NCBI GenBank assembly: GCA_029212745.1
Contig: JARGOL010000013.1
Span: 1-64,000 of the forward strand
Origin: Alcanivoracaceae bacterium
GTDB lineage: Bacteria > Pseudomonadota > Gammaproteobacteria > Pseudomonadales > Alcanivoracaceae
Length of the DNA stretch: 64,000 bases
Direction of reading: 5' to 3'
Below the pieces are notes generated by a model, which had not been told where the DNA came from, ran no database searches, and was given only the letters and a program-made list of their open reading frames with translations. This document shows positions 32,822-41,081 of the stretch, piece by piece (position 1 is the first letter of the stretch; every line of letters begins with the position of its first letter). The translations under genes were made by a program, and so were the position numbers.

Positions 32822-33020
32822 AAAACCGCGGAGAAAAGGGCCAACCTGTCTGAGCGCAGCGAGTTGTTGGCCCGCCGCGGTTTTGTGAGCATCGCAGGGG
32901 ACCGCGCCGAGCGCGGCGCGTGAGTCGGGGCGCGGGGGTGTCCAGAGGGGCGCCGCGCAGCGCCCCTCTGGTGCCCGTCCCGCACAGGGACACCCAGCCC
33001 CCTGTCTGGCACAGGGGCTC
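32822..33020. repeat. Highly structured intergenic element
   Basis: This stretch has no supported gene. It folds into nested hairpins: AAAACCGCGG (32822-32831) pairs with CCGCGGTTTT (32875-32884) around GGGCCAAC/GTTGGCCC; an 11-base perfect stem lies at 32943-32970; GGGTGTCC (about 32936) pairs with GGACACCC (about 32988); and AGCCCC near 32996 pairs with GGGGCT near 33014. The three short minus-strand frames here resemble the spurious peptides often predicted from repeats of pseudomonads and xanthomonads. Confidence 0.6.
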
Positions 33021-33041
33021 ACAGGCCGAAGGCCGCCGCGC

Positions 33042-33737
33042 CTACAGGTCTGCTTGCTGCTGTCGTGCCAGGACCGTTTTCCCCGCCAGGTTGACGTGCT
33101 CCTTCATCCACCATTCGGCACGCTCACCGTCACCGGCATTGATGGCATGGACAATCATGTGATGGTGGTAGTGGGAATGACGGAAGTCGGCATCGCTGTA
33201 CCAATGGAACGCGCCCTGGTTAACGATGGGAATGGTCTGCGCATCGCGGGCAATCTTTTCCAGCAGGCTGCTGTCGGCCATGCGCAGCAAGGCCACATGG
33301 AAGTCGCGATTCATGCGCCGCCAGGCACTGAAATCATCCGCGCGGTAACTGCCATCGGCAAGCAGCGCATCGCCGCGCTCAAGAATGGCCGCGAGCTCAT
33401 GTTTCTCGTCTTCCGTCAGGCGACGCTCGGCCAGCAGGCGGGCACCGAGTCCTTCCATGGCAGCACGGGCACGGAAGGCGATCTGGATATCCCGGGCGGT
33501 GAATTCGCGCACCCGGTAACCGCGGTTGGCGGCGTATTCCAGCAGGCCGTCTTCGGCCAGCGAACGCAGTGCCTCACGCACCGGTGTGCGTGATACGGCC
33601 AGGTCTTCTGCCAGGGGGACTTCCTGCATGCGCTCCCCGGCAGCGTAATCACCACGAAGAATGCGCGCGCGCAGGGTTTCGGCAATGGACTGGGAACGGG
33701 TCTGGGCGGCGGGGCGGTCAACCATGGGAGATCTCAT
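33042..33737 (-). CDS. GntR-family regulator, FCD type
   Basis: The product has a winged helix at the N-terminus (about 20-75; RILRGDYAAGERMQEVPLAE and VSRTPVREALRSLAEDGLLE, in part) and an FCD ligand domain (about 85-225) with metal-type residues in RDFHVALL, FRHSHYHHHMIVHAI. FCD regulators respond to organic acids or acyl-CoA. The start could be the ATG at 33737, 33725 or 33767. A TTGTATGCAA site lies at 33748, upstream of its own start, so autoregulation is likely; it probably also controls the acyl-CoA dehydrogenase and the VOC gene. Confidence 0.9.
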   Translation of the reverse strand: MRSPMVDRPAAQTRSQSIAETLRARILRGDYAAGERMQEVPLAEDLAVSRTPVREALRSLAEDGLLEYAANRGYRVREFTARDIQIAFRARAAMEGLGARLLAERRLTEDEKHELAAILERGDALLADGSYRADDFSAWRRMNRDFHVALLRMADSSLLEKIARDAQTIPIVNQGAFHWYSDADFRHSHYHHHMIVHAINAGDGERAEWWMKEHVNLAGKTVLARQQQADL

Positions 33738-33747
33738 GCGGGCCTGA

Positions 33748-33757
33748 TTGTATGCAA
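33748..33757. promoter_or_regulatory. TTGTATGCAA motif upstream of gntR
   Basis: The ten-base near-palindrome matches the TTGTATACAA type of site known for FCD-type GntR proteins and equals, in reverse complement, the site at 39648. It lies just upstream of the regulator start. Confidence 0.65.
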
Positions 33758-33836
33758 GTTTGCCCACTGGGGCGGGGAATGGAAAGGGATTGGCTGAAAT
33801 GGTGCGGGGAATGTGGACATTTACCGCGGGTGGATG

Positions 33837-33976
33837 GCCCTCACGCCGGCTCTCTCCCGCAAGCGTACCCTCACCCCAGCCCTCTCCCGCACGCGGGAGA
33901 GGGGGCGTTTTTGGATAGCGCGGAGGTATCGGGCCGGTCCCCTCTCCCTCCGGGAGAGGGACAGGGTGAGGGGACC
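33837..33976. repeat. Dispersed long inverted repeat, family B, copy 3
   Basis: CCCTCACCCC and CCCTCTCCC..GGGAGAGGG in the left half, then GGGCGTTTTTGGATAG, and a right half CCCTCTCCC..GGGAGAGGGACAGGGTGAGGG. The left half carries an extra partial unit. It occupies most of the gap between the GntR and acyl-CoA dehydrogenase genes. Confidence 0.85.
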
Positions 33977-33993
33977 ATGGGCCAGCGAAGGAA

Positions 33994-35148
33994 TCAGCGG
34001 CCCAGCAAGTCGCGGGCGATGATCTCCTTCATGATCTCGCTGGTGCCACCGTAGATGCGCTGGATGCGCGCATCCACATAGTCGCGGGAGATCGGGTATT
34101 CCTTCATGTAACCGTAGCCACCAAACAGCTGCAGGCACTCGTCAGCGACCTTGCCCTGCAGCTCGGTGGTGGTGAGCTTGGCAATGGAGGCGTTGACGGC
34201 GGTCAGCTCACCGCGGTCGTACTGGTCGGTGCACTGGGCAATGAAGGCCTTGTTCACTTCCACCTGGGCCTTGAGCTCGGCGAGCTTGAAGCGGGTGTTC
34301 TGGAACTGGGCCACGCTCATGCCGAATGCCTTGCGCTCCTGCACGTACTCGACGGTGCGATCTATCATGCCCTCGCAGGCGGCAATGGCACCGATGGCGA
34401 GAATCAGGCGCTCACGCGGCAGCTCGTTCATCAGGTTGGCAAAACCGCGGCCTTCACCACCGAGGATCTGGTCGGCACCCACGGTGACGCCTTCGAAGAA
34501 CAGCTCCGAGGTGTCGGCCGCATGGTGCCCCATCTTCTCGAGGTTACGGCCGCGGGCAAAGCCGGGCAGGGAGGTGTCGACGGTGAACAGGGACACGCCC
34601 TTGGCACCGGCCGACGGATCGGTCTTCGCCGCGAGGACGATGACATCACAATGCTGGCCATTGGTGATGAAGGTTTTCTGGCCGCTGATGACGAAGTTGT
34701 CGCCGTCCTTGTCCGCCTTCGTCTTCATGCCCTGCAGGTCGGAACCGGCACCGGGCTCGGTCATGCCGATGGCGCCCACGGCTTCGCCGGTGACCATCTT
34801 CGGCAACCAGGCCTGCTTCTGCTCTTCCGTGCCCAGGTGCAGGATGTAGGGAGCGACGATATCGGAATGCACCGACAGGTTCGACGCCAGCGCACCGAAG
34901 CCCATGCGTGACATTTCTTCGATGATCACGGCAGACAGGCGGAAGTTGGCGCCAAAGCCGCCGTACTCTTCCGGCACATCCACACACAGGAAACCGTTTT
35001 CGCCGAGCTTGGTCCACGCCTCGCGCGGCAGGATTTCGTTGCTCTCCCACTGGTCATAATGGGGGGCGATTTCCTTTTCCAGGAATTTGCGGACGTTATC
35101 GCGGAACAGCTCGATCTCGGACTGGTCCAGTTGTACTTGTGCATTCAT
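33994..35148 (-). CDS. Long-chain-type acyl-CoA dehydrogenase
   Basis: The 384-residue flavoprotein has IGMTEPGAGSDLQG (127-140), QKTFITNGQ (157-165), ERKAFGMSVAQFQ (271-283), QLFGGYGY and RIYGGTSEIMKEIIARDLLG at the C-terminus. The usual catalytic Glu of medium-chain enzymes (YEGT) is Gly here, but E259 in ACEGMIDR matches the alternative base of LCAD-type enzymes. It oxidises acyl-CoA to the enoyl-CoA, passing electrons to ETF. A TTGTATACAG lies upstream at 35222. It ends close to the repeat at 33837. Substrate not known. Confidence 0.9.
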   Translation of the reverse strand: MNAQVQLDQSEIELFRDNVRKFLEKEIAPHYDQWESNEILPREAWTKLGENGFLCVDVPEEYGGFGANFRLSAVIIEEMSRMGFGALASNLSVHSDIVAPYILHLGTEEQKQAWLPKMVTGEAVGAIGMTEPGAGSDLQGMKTKADKDGDNFVISGQKTFITNGQHCDVIVLAAKTDPSAGAKGVSLFTVDTSLPGFARGRNLEKMGHHAADTSELFFEGVTVGADQILGGEGRGFANLMNELPRERLILAIGAIAACEGMIDRTVEYVQERKAFGMSVAQFQNTRFKLAELKAQVEVNKAFIAQCTDQYDRGELTAVNASIAKLTTTELQGKVADECLQLFGGYGYMKEYPISRDYVDARIQRIYGGTSEIMKEIIARDLLGR

Positions 35149-35221
35149 AGCGTGAGACCTCGTGATGCCAGACAGCCCCGAATCAGCGCATGGGGGGCCA
35201 AAGAAAGAAAAACGGGGGCTA

Positions 35222-35231
35222 TTGTATACAG
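35222..35231. promoter_or_regulatory. TTGTATACAG motif upstream of acyl-CoA dehydrogenase
   Basis: It matches the TTGTATACAA consensus in nine of ten bases and stands about 74 bases before the gene start, in the promoter region. The GntR/FCD regulator two genes away is the likely binder. Confidence 0.62.
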
Positions 35232-35283
35232 ATTGACCAGTCCGGGCAGGTCAAATGCCTGTGATTTCGGACCGGCCGGTCAG

Positions 35284-35390
35284 GCCTCACTCCGGCCTTC
35301 TCCCTGAGTAGAGAGGGGCGTTGTCAGGAAGTACGTAGAAGGGGCAGCGCCATACCCTCTCCCGGGGGCCGGGAGAGGGTGAGGGGAAAA
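35284..35390. repeat. Dispersed long inverted repeat, family B, copy 4
   Basis: CCTCACTCCGGCC, then CTCCCTGAGTAGAGAGGGGCG and a right half CCCTCTCCCGGGGGCCGGGAGAG followed by GGTGAGGG. Central spacer with GTTGTCAGGAAG as in other copies. It lies between the acyl-CoA dehydrogenase and the OsmC gene end. Confidence 0.8.
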
Positions 35391-35394
35391 GGCG

Positions 35395-35847
35395 CTAGTC
35401 GGTGACCGGCTCGATGTCGATGGGTGTCACCAGGGAGTTGGCGACGAAACAGTTGCGATGGGCAGACTCGTGCAGGCGTTTGAGTTGCGCCTCATCCACG
35501 TCACCGTCGAACACCACCCGGGGCCGCAGCACCACATGGGTAATGGCCATGCGGCCCTCGTCGTTCTTGTCCACCGTGCCCTCGGGACGGTCCACATAAC
35601 TGAGCACATTGAGCTTGTTCTTCGCGGCAATGGCCAGGAAGGTGAGCATGTGACAGCTGCTCAATGACGCGACCACCGCCTCATCCGGATTGACCCGGGT
35701 GCCGGTGCCGCCGTAGGACGGCGATGCTGATGCCGGCACCACCTCGCCCCCGGGGAAGGTCCACTCGTGGTCACGGTTGTAGTGTTCGTAATCAAACTCC
35801 ACGCCGCGCTGCAGGTGCCAGCTGACGGTGGGGGTAAAGGTACTCAT
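35395..35847 (-). CDS. OsmC-family peroxidase-like protein
   Basis: From the ATG at 35847, which has AAGGAG ahead of it, the product has 150 residues. The two redox cysteines of the OsmC fold are present: C65 in SSCHML and C133 in HRNCFVANS. OsmC/Ohr proteins reduce organic hydroperoxides with thiol help. This one lies in a group of lipid-related genes, so detoxification of lipid peroxides or an allied role is plausible. Full length for the family. Confidence 0.9.
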   Translation of the reverse strand: MSTFTPTVSWHLQRGVEFDYEHYNRDHEWTFPGGEVVPASASPSYGGTGTRVNPDEAVVASLSSCHMLTFLAIAAKNKLNVLSYVDRPEGTVDKNDEGRMAITHVVLRPRVVFDGDVDEAQLKRLHESAHRNCFVANSLVTPIDIEPVTD

Positions 35848-35940
35848 TGGCGACTCCTTCGGTGATCTCGCTGTCATTCAACGCTATAACCATGATGCGG
35901 TTGAAAGGGCTTGGCAACCTTGCGCTGCATCAAAACTTCA

Positions 35941-36810
35941 TCAGGCCGCCTGTTCGGCATGGGCCACCGGCTCCGCCAGGCACTGCTCCACCTTGTCCAG
36001 CACCACAGGGCTGTACAGCAGGGCACAGTGGCCGTGGTAGGGCACATGGATATTGGTGGCATTGCCGCCCAGTACCGCGGTGCTGGCGGGCATCAGGAAG
36101 TTGTCGAAATTGGAGTAGATGGAATAGAAGCGGGCGCCGCCGGGTGTCTGCGCGGTGCTCGCGAGTTCCGACAGGAAGCCGGAACGGTAACGCATCTGGA
36201 AGGCGGCGCCGCGGGCTTCAAACATTGCCGACAGGCGCGTGCCCAGATGCGGCGAGCCCAGGCAGATCACCTTGTCGATCTTGCCGGCCAGGCCGAGGTG
36301 CTCAAGGGCGTAGCGGGTCAGGGGGCCGCCCATGCTGTGACAGACCACCGTGGCCTGCGGCGCGCCGGTGGCCGCGAGAATACGCTCCACATGCGTGCTG
36401 ACCTGCTTTGCCAACTTGCGCGCATCAATGGTGGGCGGTGTATAACTCACCGCATAGACATTGGCATGGCCGCGCCGCTTGAGCATCCATTGCATCCACG
36501 CCATGTTGGCGCTGTTGCCGCCATAGCCATGCACGAAAATGATCGGGTTCTTGCCCGGCACCCTCGTGCGCACCGGCGAGGCATCGTGCAGCAGTCGCAG
36601 CGGATAGGTCACCACCAGCACGGTAATGGCGAGCCATTCACATACCATGGCCAGCAGGCAGCGCAGTACGGACAGCTGATTGTCTTCACCCGGCACCTCG
36701 GCGCCGGCGGGGTCATTACGCCGATCGAAATACCAGACCAGGTAAAATGCCAGTGTCTGCACCGCAGTCACTGACAGAATGATTCCCAGCACGGTGGCAA
36801 GCAAAGCCAT
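35941..36810 (-). CDS. Membrane-anchored lipase-like alpha/beta hydrolase
   Basis: The 289-residue product has two N-terminal hydrophobic segments (about 3-26 and 52-72), then FVHGYGGNSANM (92-103) and the nucleophile elbow CHSMGG (157-162, S159), with GSPHLGTRLS later; the Asp in SNFDNF and His in HGHCALL probably complete the triad. The GSPHxGT motif is typical of triacylglycerol lipases of the Pseudomonas type. The membrane anchor suggests action at the inner membrane or periplasmic face. Confidence 0.85.
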   Translation of the reverse strand: MALLATVLGIILSVTAVQTLAFYLVWYFDRRNDPAGAEVPGEDNQLSVLRCLLAMVCEWLAITVLVVTYPLRLLHDASPVRTRVPGKNPIIFVHGYGGNSANMAWMQWMLKRRGHANVYAVSYTPPTIDARKLAKQVSTHVERILAATGAPQATVVCHSMGGPLTRYALEHLGLAGKIDKVICLGSPHLGTRLSAMFEARGAAFQMRYRSGFLSELASTAQTPGGARFYSIYSNFDNFLMPASTAVLGGNATNIHVPYHGHCALLYSPVVLDKVEQCLAEPVAHAEQAA

Positions 36811-36909
36811 GGCAGGCGCCCCTTGTTATTGGCCAGCGCTGAACGTAGGCAGTTTGCCGGCCGCCATCAATGCCGGATTTGCACGGACGCTGGTAATTCC
36901 GGTCAGTGC

Positions 36910-37662
36910 TCAGGGAAGAACATCGACCTGCAGGCGCTCCAGCGTGCCGTTCTCATGCAGCGCCTGGATGCTGGCATCCAGCCGCTGGACCACGGCACGA
37001 TCAACGCTGCGACGCGAATACATGAAGTGCACCGGCGCCCGGTGCGGCGCCAGCACCGGCCTGGACAGGACCAGCCCGACGCGGCGGGAAGAATCACGCA
37101 GGGCATGGCTATCGCCCATCACCAGGTCCACACGCCCTGCCTTGAGCATGGCCACACCGGCGTCATAGTCTTCCATGAACACCAGCCGCCCGGCCTTGAT
37201 CAGAGGCACACGGGCAGCCTCATAGGCGGGCCCATACCAGCCGCTGCGCGGCGCCATGATCCTGAGGTTCGTGTTCACAAGACCCAGCCAACTGTCACGG
37301 GGTGCGGCGCCGAGGTCACCCACCAGCTCGATCACCTCATCACGATAGGGGCGGGAGAACCGGGCCCAGGATTCGCGAGACGGGATCCGGCTGGCCGCCA
37401 TCATCACATCCATCTGGCCCGAACGCAGCGCCTTGCTGGCACGCTCCACCGGCATCTCCACCCACTCAAAGCGGCAGCCCGCATGGGCCATCACCGCCTT
37501 GAGGATGCGCGCGTCGATGCCGGTGACCTGGGGTGGCACCTCGCCGGGGGTTTCAAGCCGCATGTAGGGCGGCCAGTCGGAGACATACACCCGCAACGGC
37601 CGCTCGTCACAGGCCTGTGCGAAGGCGGCAAAAAGGCTGTAAAAAAAGAGCAACAAGCGCAT
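36910..37662 (-). CDS. Periplasmic solute-binding-like protein (SBP family 3)
   Basis: From the ATG at 37662 the product has 250 residues, a signal peptide (LLLFFYSLFAAFAQA) and the two-lobe SBP_bac_3 pattern: LRVYVSDWPPYMRLE near 24-38, GIDARILKAVMAHAG and LKAGRVDLVMGDSHAL in the second lobe. No transporter gene is adjacent, so it may be an orphan receptor for another system. The upstream in-frame part to 37719 is rejected. It is separated by 78 bases from the hydrolase gene before it. Confidence 0.8.
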   Translation of the reverse strand: MRLLLFFYSLFAAFAQACDERPLRVYVSDWPPYMRLETPGEVPPQVTGIDARILKAVMAHAGCRFEWVEMPVERASKALRSGQMDVMMAASRIPSRESWARFSRPYRDEVIELVGDLGAAPRDSWLGLVNTNLRIMAPRSGWYGPAYEAARVPLIKAGRLVFMEDYDAGVAMLKAGRVDLVMGDSHALRDSSRRVGLVLSRPVLAPHRAPVHFMYSRRSVDRAVVQRLDASIQALHENGTLERLQVDVLP

Positions 37663-37740
37663 GGGCAACCACCGGGCAAACAGGCCGCTATTATCGCGTT
37701 CATGCGCCAGGCTCACCACGCCACCTGTCAGCCTGGTGCG

Positions 37741-38910
37741 TCAGCCGGCCAGCTGTTGTGCCTCCAGCCAGTCACAACAGTGACCCACCGCTTCGGCCAG
37801 CTTGTCCTGCTGGCCGAAGTAGTAGTGGTTGGCGCCGGTGACTTCCCGCAGGGTCTTGTTGTCGTGGGCAAACGCCTGGTAGAGCCGCTGTGTGTGGCTG
37901 GGCGTGCAGGCATCATCCGCGCTGTTGCCGATCACCAGCGCCGGCGCGCTGATGCGCGGCGCGGCGGTGAGGCCGTTGGCGCGGGAATGGTCATAGCTCC
38001 ACTGGCTCATCCAGCCGCGCAGGGTATTGAAGCGCGCCAGCGCCACCGGGCCGTTGTTGACCATGCGCGGATCCCCCAGGTAGCACCAGCCGGGTTTGCG
38101 GTCATTGGGGTCCTGCGTCGGGTCGAGCCAGCGCACATCACACATGGTGCGATGGACGATAAAACCGAACTCCTCGGTGTGCGCGCCGGCGTCGCGGAAG
38201 CCCGCCAGCTTGTCCTGCACCCAGGCGGTGATCTTGCGGTTGCGGGCAATCTGCGCGGCACGGAAGCGCGCGACAAAGGCGTCGCTGTAGGTGGGCTGGT
38301 CGGGGCAGGCCGGGTTGTAGATGTCCAGCGACAGGTCACGCTGCGACGGATCGTTTTCGTCCAGTACCGACGGGTCCATCCACTCGGTCAGGGTCACGGC
38401 GCGGGACACATGGGCCGCCAGCAGCATGATGCCATCGGCCGGAATCAGCTGCTTCGCCGTCAGGTCATAGGGGTCACCGGCAGGGGTGTGGGTCACCTGC
38501 GGGTCTTCCGCCTCGGCCTGGTAATACAGCGACAGTGAACCACCACCGGACCAGCCGGCCAGCACCACCTTGTCGTATCCCAGGCGTTCCTTTGCATCGC
38601 GAATACAGGCGCCCAGGTCTGCTACCACTTTTTCCATGATCAGCGGAGCATCGGCGCCGCGGTAGCGGCTGTTGCAATAGATGACATGGTGGCCCGCCTT
38701 GGCCAGCGCCGACACCATGGGCAGGTAAGCGCCGCCGCCCACCGGATGCATGAACACAATCACTGTGTCAGAAGTGCGGCCTTCGGGTTTCAGCAGGTGC
38801 GCCTCCAGCGCCACCATGTCCATGGGGCCGGCGTAGGTATCCTTGAACTCCGCCTTTTCGGCAAACGCCACCATGTAGGGAATGCGGGTGTACGTGAATG
38901 TCTGGGTCAT
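37741..38910 (-). CDS. Alpha/beta hydrolase, possibly a catabolic C-C or ester hydrolase
   Basis: From the ATG at 38910 (AGGAAA upstream) the 389-residue product has VFMHPVGGGAY (52-62), GWSGGG (119-124, S121), a large cap, and late DDACTP and GANHYYFGQ carrying the Asp and His. The GWSGGG elbow and the long cap are unusual; no subfamily is recognised. It follows the VOC gene by 57 bases and is probably co-transcribed with it, suggesting successive steps in degradation of one compound. Confidence 0.82.
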   Translation of the reverse strand: MTQTFTYTRIPYMVAFAEKAEFKDTYAGPMDMVALEAHLLKPEGRTSDTVIVFMHPVGGGAYLPMVSALAKAGHHVIYCNSRYRGADAPLIMEKVVADLGACIRDAKERLGYDKVVLAGWSGGGSLSLYYQAEAEDPQVTHTPAGDPYDLTAKQLIPADGIMLLAAHVSRAVTLTEWMDPSVLDENDPSQRDLSLDIYNPACPDQPTYSDAFVARFRAAQIARNRKITAWVQDKLAGFRDAGAHTEEFGFIVHRTMCDVRWLDPTQDPNDRKPGWCYLGDPRMVNNGPVALARFNTLRGWMSQWSYDHSRANGLTAAPRISAPALVIGNSADDACTPSHTQRLYQAFAHDNKTLREVTGANHYYFGQQDKLAEAVGHCCDWLEAQQLAG

Positions 38911-38967
38911 GGTTTTTCCTGGGCGCAGGCGGACGCCGCCGGGGGCGGGCCACACCGGCGAATGGGT

Positions 38968-39630
38968 TCAGTTTTCCGGCTTGCCGTGCCTGGGCATGTC
39001 CGCTTTTACCTTGGAGAAGTCGGCCTTGCTGGTGTCGATGCCGCGCATATCCAGCACCGTCTCGCCACAGGCCTTGAGCTTGCGTTCGCGGGTGAACGCG
39101 GTCCACTCGCGCAGTACGTCATGGGCTTTGGCGGCATCGGCAGCACAGATGGATTCGTAGTCAGCATCCTTGATGGTGATTTCCAGCTGGATGCCATTGG
39201 GGTCATAGAAATAGATGGAGTGAATGAACTCATGGTCGATGGGGCCGAAACACGGACGGCCCGCCTTGTTGATCCGGCGGCGCCAGGCTTTCAGCTCCTC
39301 CAGGGTGTCCACCTCGAAGGCCAGGTGCAGGTCGAAGCCGTGGCGCGGGCGGAACATTTTCTCGTCGACATCGTCCGGGGCATCAAAGAAGGCGATGAAG
39401 TTGCCGTCGCCCATCTGGAAGAACAGGTGCATGTAATCCACCTTGCGCCCGGAACCTGGCTCCTCATCAAACACCATGGCCATGGACAGGGGCATGCCCA
39501 GCACGTCCTCGTAGAACCAGCGTGTCTGCTCGGCATCGCGACAGCGGAACGCCATGTGATGGATGTGCTTGAGCGCTTTCAGGGTGCCCTCCGGGGCATC
39601 CGGGGCCGGGGCCTTGTGCGTGGCTGACAT
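38968..39630 (-). CDS. VOC-family (glyoxalase/extradiol dioxygenase-like) protein
   Basis: The 220-residue product contains a VOC fold: HIHHMAFRCRDAEQTRWFYEDVLGMPL (about 23-49, in part) with metal His H25, then HGFDLHLAFEVDTLEEL and a metal Glu in DPNGIQLEIT. Glyoxalase, fosfomycin-resistance and dioxygenase families share this pattern; the adjacent hydrolase argues for a catabolic role. GGAGACG lies before the ATG at 39630, and the frame beyond is rejected. A TTGCATACAA site stands 18 bases upstream. Confidence 0.86.
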   Translation of the reverse strand: MSATHKAPAPDAPEGTLKALKHIHHMAFRCRDAEQTRWFYEDVLGMPLSMAMVFDEEPGSGRKVDYMHLFFQMGDGNFIAFFDAPDDVDEKMFRPRHGFDLHLAFEVDTLEELKAWRRRINKAGRPCFGPIDHEFIHSIYFYDPNGIQLEITIKDADYESICAADAAKAHDVLREWTAFTRERKLKACGETVLDMRGIDTSKADFSKVKADMPRHGKPEN

Positions 39631-39647
39631 GGGGCGTCTCCGCAGGA

Positions 39648-39657
39648 TTGCATACAA
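39648..39657. promoter_or_regulatory. TTGCATACAA motif upstream of the VOC gene
   Basis: It is the exact reverse complement of the ten-base motif upstream of the GntR gene at 33748. A second, poorer version (GTGTATGCATT) stands 55 bases farther at 39711. Position between the divergent VOC and HMG-CoA lyase genes fits an operator for both. Confidence 0.65.
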
Positions 39658-39908
39658 TTAATGGCACTTTAAGCAGATTAAGGCTATTATTCAAGGCCAT
39701 TAACGGACATGTGTATGCATTATGGGTCGCTCATACGGCCAGCACCTGCGCATTTCGCGTCAGGCCACAGGCTCACCCTGACCCTGAACCGGCCCGCGAC
39801 GCCCTGCACCCGGGCGGGAAAACGCGGCCCGGCGTGCGCCGCCGGCAGGCAACCTGGCACCCGTGCATGGCATAATCCGGCCCTGCCCATGAAGCAACAG
39901 GTACGCCC

Positions 39909-40832
39909 ATGACAGACCAGGTGATCATCAACGAAGTGGGGCTGCGCGACGGCCTGCAGAACCAGCCCGTCCACGTGTCCACGGACGACAAGGCACGCAT
40001 GGCAGAAGGGCTGGTGGCCGCCGGGGTGAAATACCTGGAGCCGGTGAGCTTCGTGCACCCGAAGGCGGTGCCGCAAATGGCCGACGCCGTCGAGCTGACG
40101 CCACGACTGCCGAAAGGGGACGACCTGCACTACACCGCCCTGGTGCCCAACCTGAAGGGCTACGAGCGTGCCCGCGACAACGGCTACCCCACCGTGGGCC
40201 TGGTGCTGTCCACCACCGACACCTTCAACCAGCGCAACCTGAACATGTCGCTGGCGGATGCGGTGGCCAGCTGCAAGGCCATCATCGCGGCGGCAAAGCG
40301 CGACGGCGTGCAGACCCGCACCTACATTTCCGGAGCCTTTGCCTGCCCCTATGACGGCCCGACACCGGTGGATGTCACGCACACCCTGACCCGTGACATG
40401 CTCGCCGCAGGCAGTGATGAAATTGCCATTGCCGACACCATTGGTGCCGGCAACCCGCAGCAGATGAAGGACATCATGGCGCCGTTGATCGGCGAGTACG
40501 GCGCCACGCCGTTCTTTGTCCACCTGCACGATACCCGCGGCCTCGCCGCCGCCATGGCCTGGGCCGCCGCGGACCTGGGCGTGCGCAAATTCGACGCCTC
40601 CGTGGGTGGCCTGGGCGGCTGCCCGTTTGCGCCCGGGGCCACCGGCAACGTGGCCACCGAAGACCTGGTCTACATGCTGGAAGCCTGCGGATTGAAAACC
40701 GGCATCTCGGTGGAAGGCCTGCGCGCCGTGGTGGCATTGGCCAGTGAAGCAACACAACGCCCGGTGGGCGGGCGCATTCTTGCCTGGATCAAGTCACAGG
40801 AAGAGCGGGGGCGGGATATCTGCATCTCCTGA
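39909..40832 (+). CDS. mvaB: Hydroxymethylglutaryl-CoA lyase-like enzyme
   Basis: The 307-residue TIM-barrel enzyme has EVGLRDGLQNQP (9-20), the metal His pair in HLHDTRG and the signature GGLGGCPFAPGATGN with the catalytic C238. HMG-CoA lyase splits HMG-CoA to acetoacetate and acetyl-CoA in leucine and isovalerate breakdown. No other leucine-pathway gene is next to it. It diverges from the VOC gene, sharing the regulatory region with the TTGCATACAA site. Related lyases with other acyl groups cannot be ruled out. Confidence 0.9.
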   Translation: MTDQVIINEVGLRDGLQNQPVHVSTDDKARMAEGLVAAGVKYLEPVSFVHPKAVPQMADAVELTPRLPKGDDLHYTALVPNLKGYERARDNGYPTVGLVLSTTDTFNQRNLNMSLADAVASCKAIIAAAKRDGVQTRTYISGAFACPYDGPTPVDVTHTLTRDMLAAGSDEIAIADTIGAGNPQQMKDIMAPLIGEYGATPFFVHLHDTRGLAAAMAWAAADLGVRKFDASVGGLGGCPFAPGATGNVATEDLVYMLEACGLKTGISVEGLRAVVALASEATQRPVGGRILAWIKSQEERGRDICIS

Positions 40833-40838
40833 GCGGGC

Positions 40839-40886
40839 GCCCTCACCCCGGCCCTCTCCCGCAAGCGGGAGAGGGGGCGTTGTCGG
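40839..40886. repeat. Dispersed inverted repeat, family B, copy 5 (half)
   Basis: CCCTCACCCCGGCCCTCTCC then CGCAAGCGGGAGAGGGGGCGTTGTCGG matches the left half of the other copies. A degraded right half (CCCCTCTGTCTTCGGGAGAG) may lie 150 bases on near 41022. It lies right after the HMG-CoA lyase stop. Confidence 0.8.
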
Positions 40887-41081
40887 ATGCTTCGGTGGTA
40901 ACAGGCTGGCTGCGTTTGCCAGCCTGGTCTGCCTGTCCGCACAAGAGCGGGGTGATAACAGATCGTTTGCCTTTTCCGGACAGTAAAGCGTCGCCAGCGG
41001 CGTAGCGCTCAGGCGGCAACCCGGTCCCCTCTGTCTTCGGGAGAGAGCCAGGAGGCCTGAGAAAGGGCGGCAACACAGACA

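Noticed and set aside
32729-33022. Three short minus-strand frames coding peptides such as NNSLRSDRLAL
   Set aside because: They overlap each other over an inverted-repeat region and resemble known spurious predictions from repeats; no ribosome binding sites.
36823-38538. Long plus-strand open frame of 571 codons
   Set aside because: It spans two real minus-strand genes and their gap, has His/Gly-rich random composition and no family.
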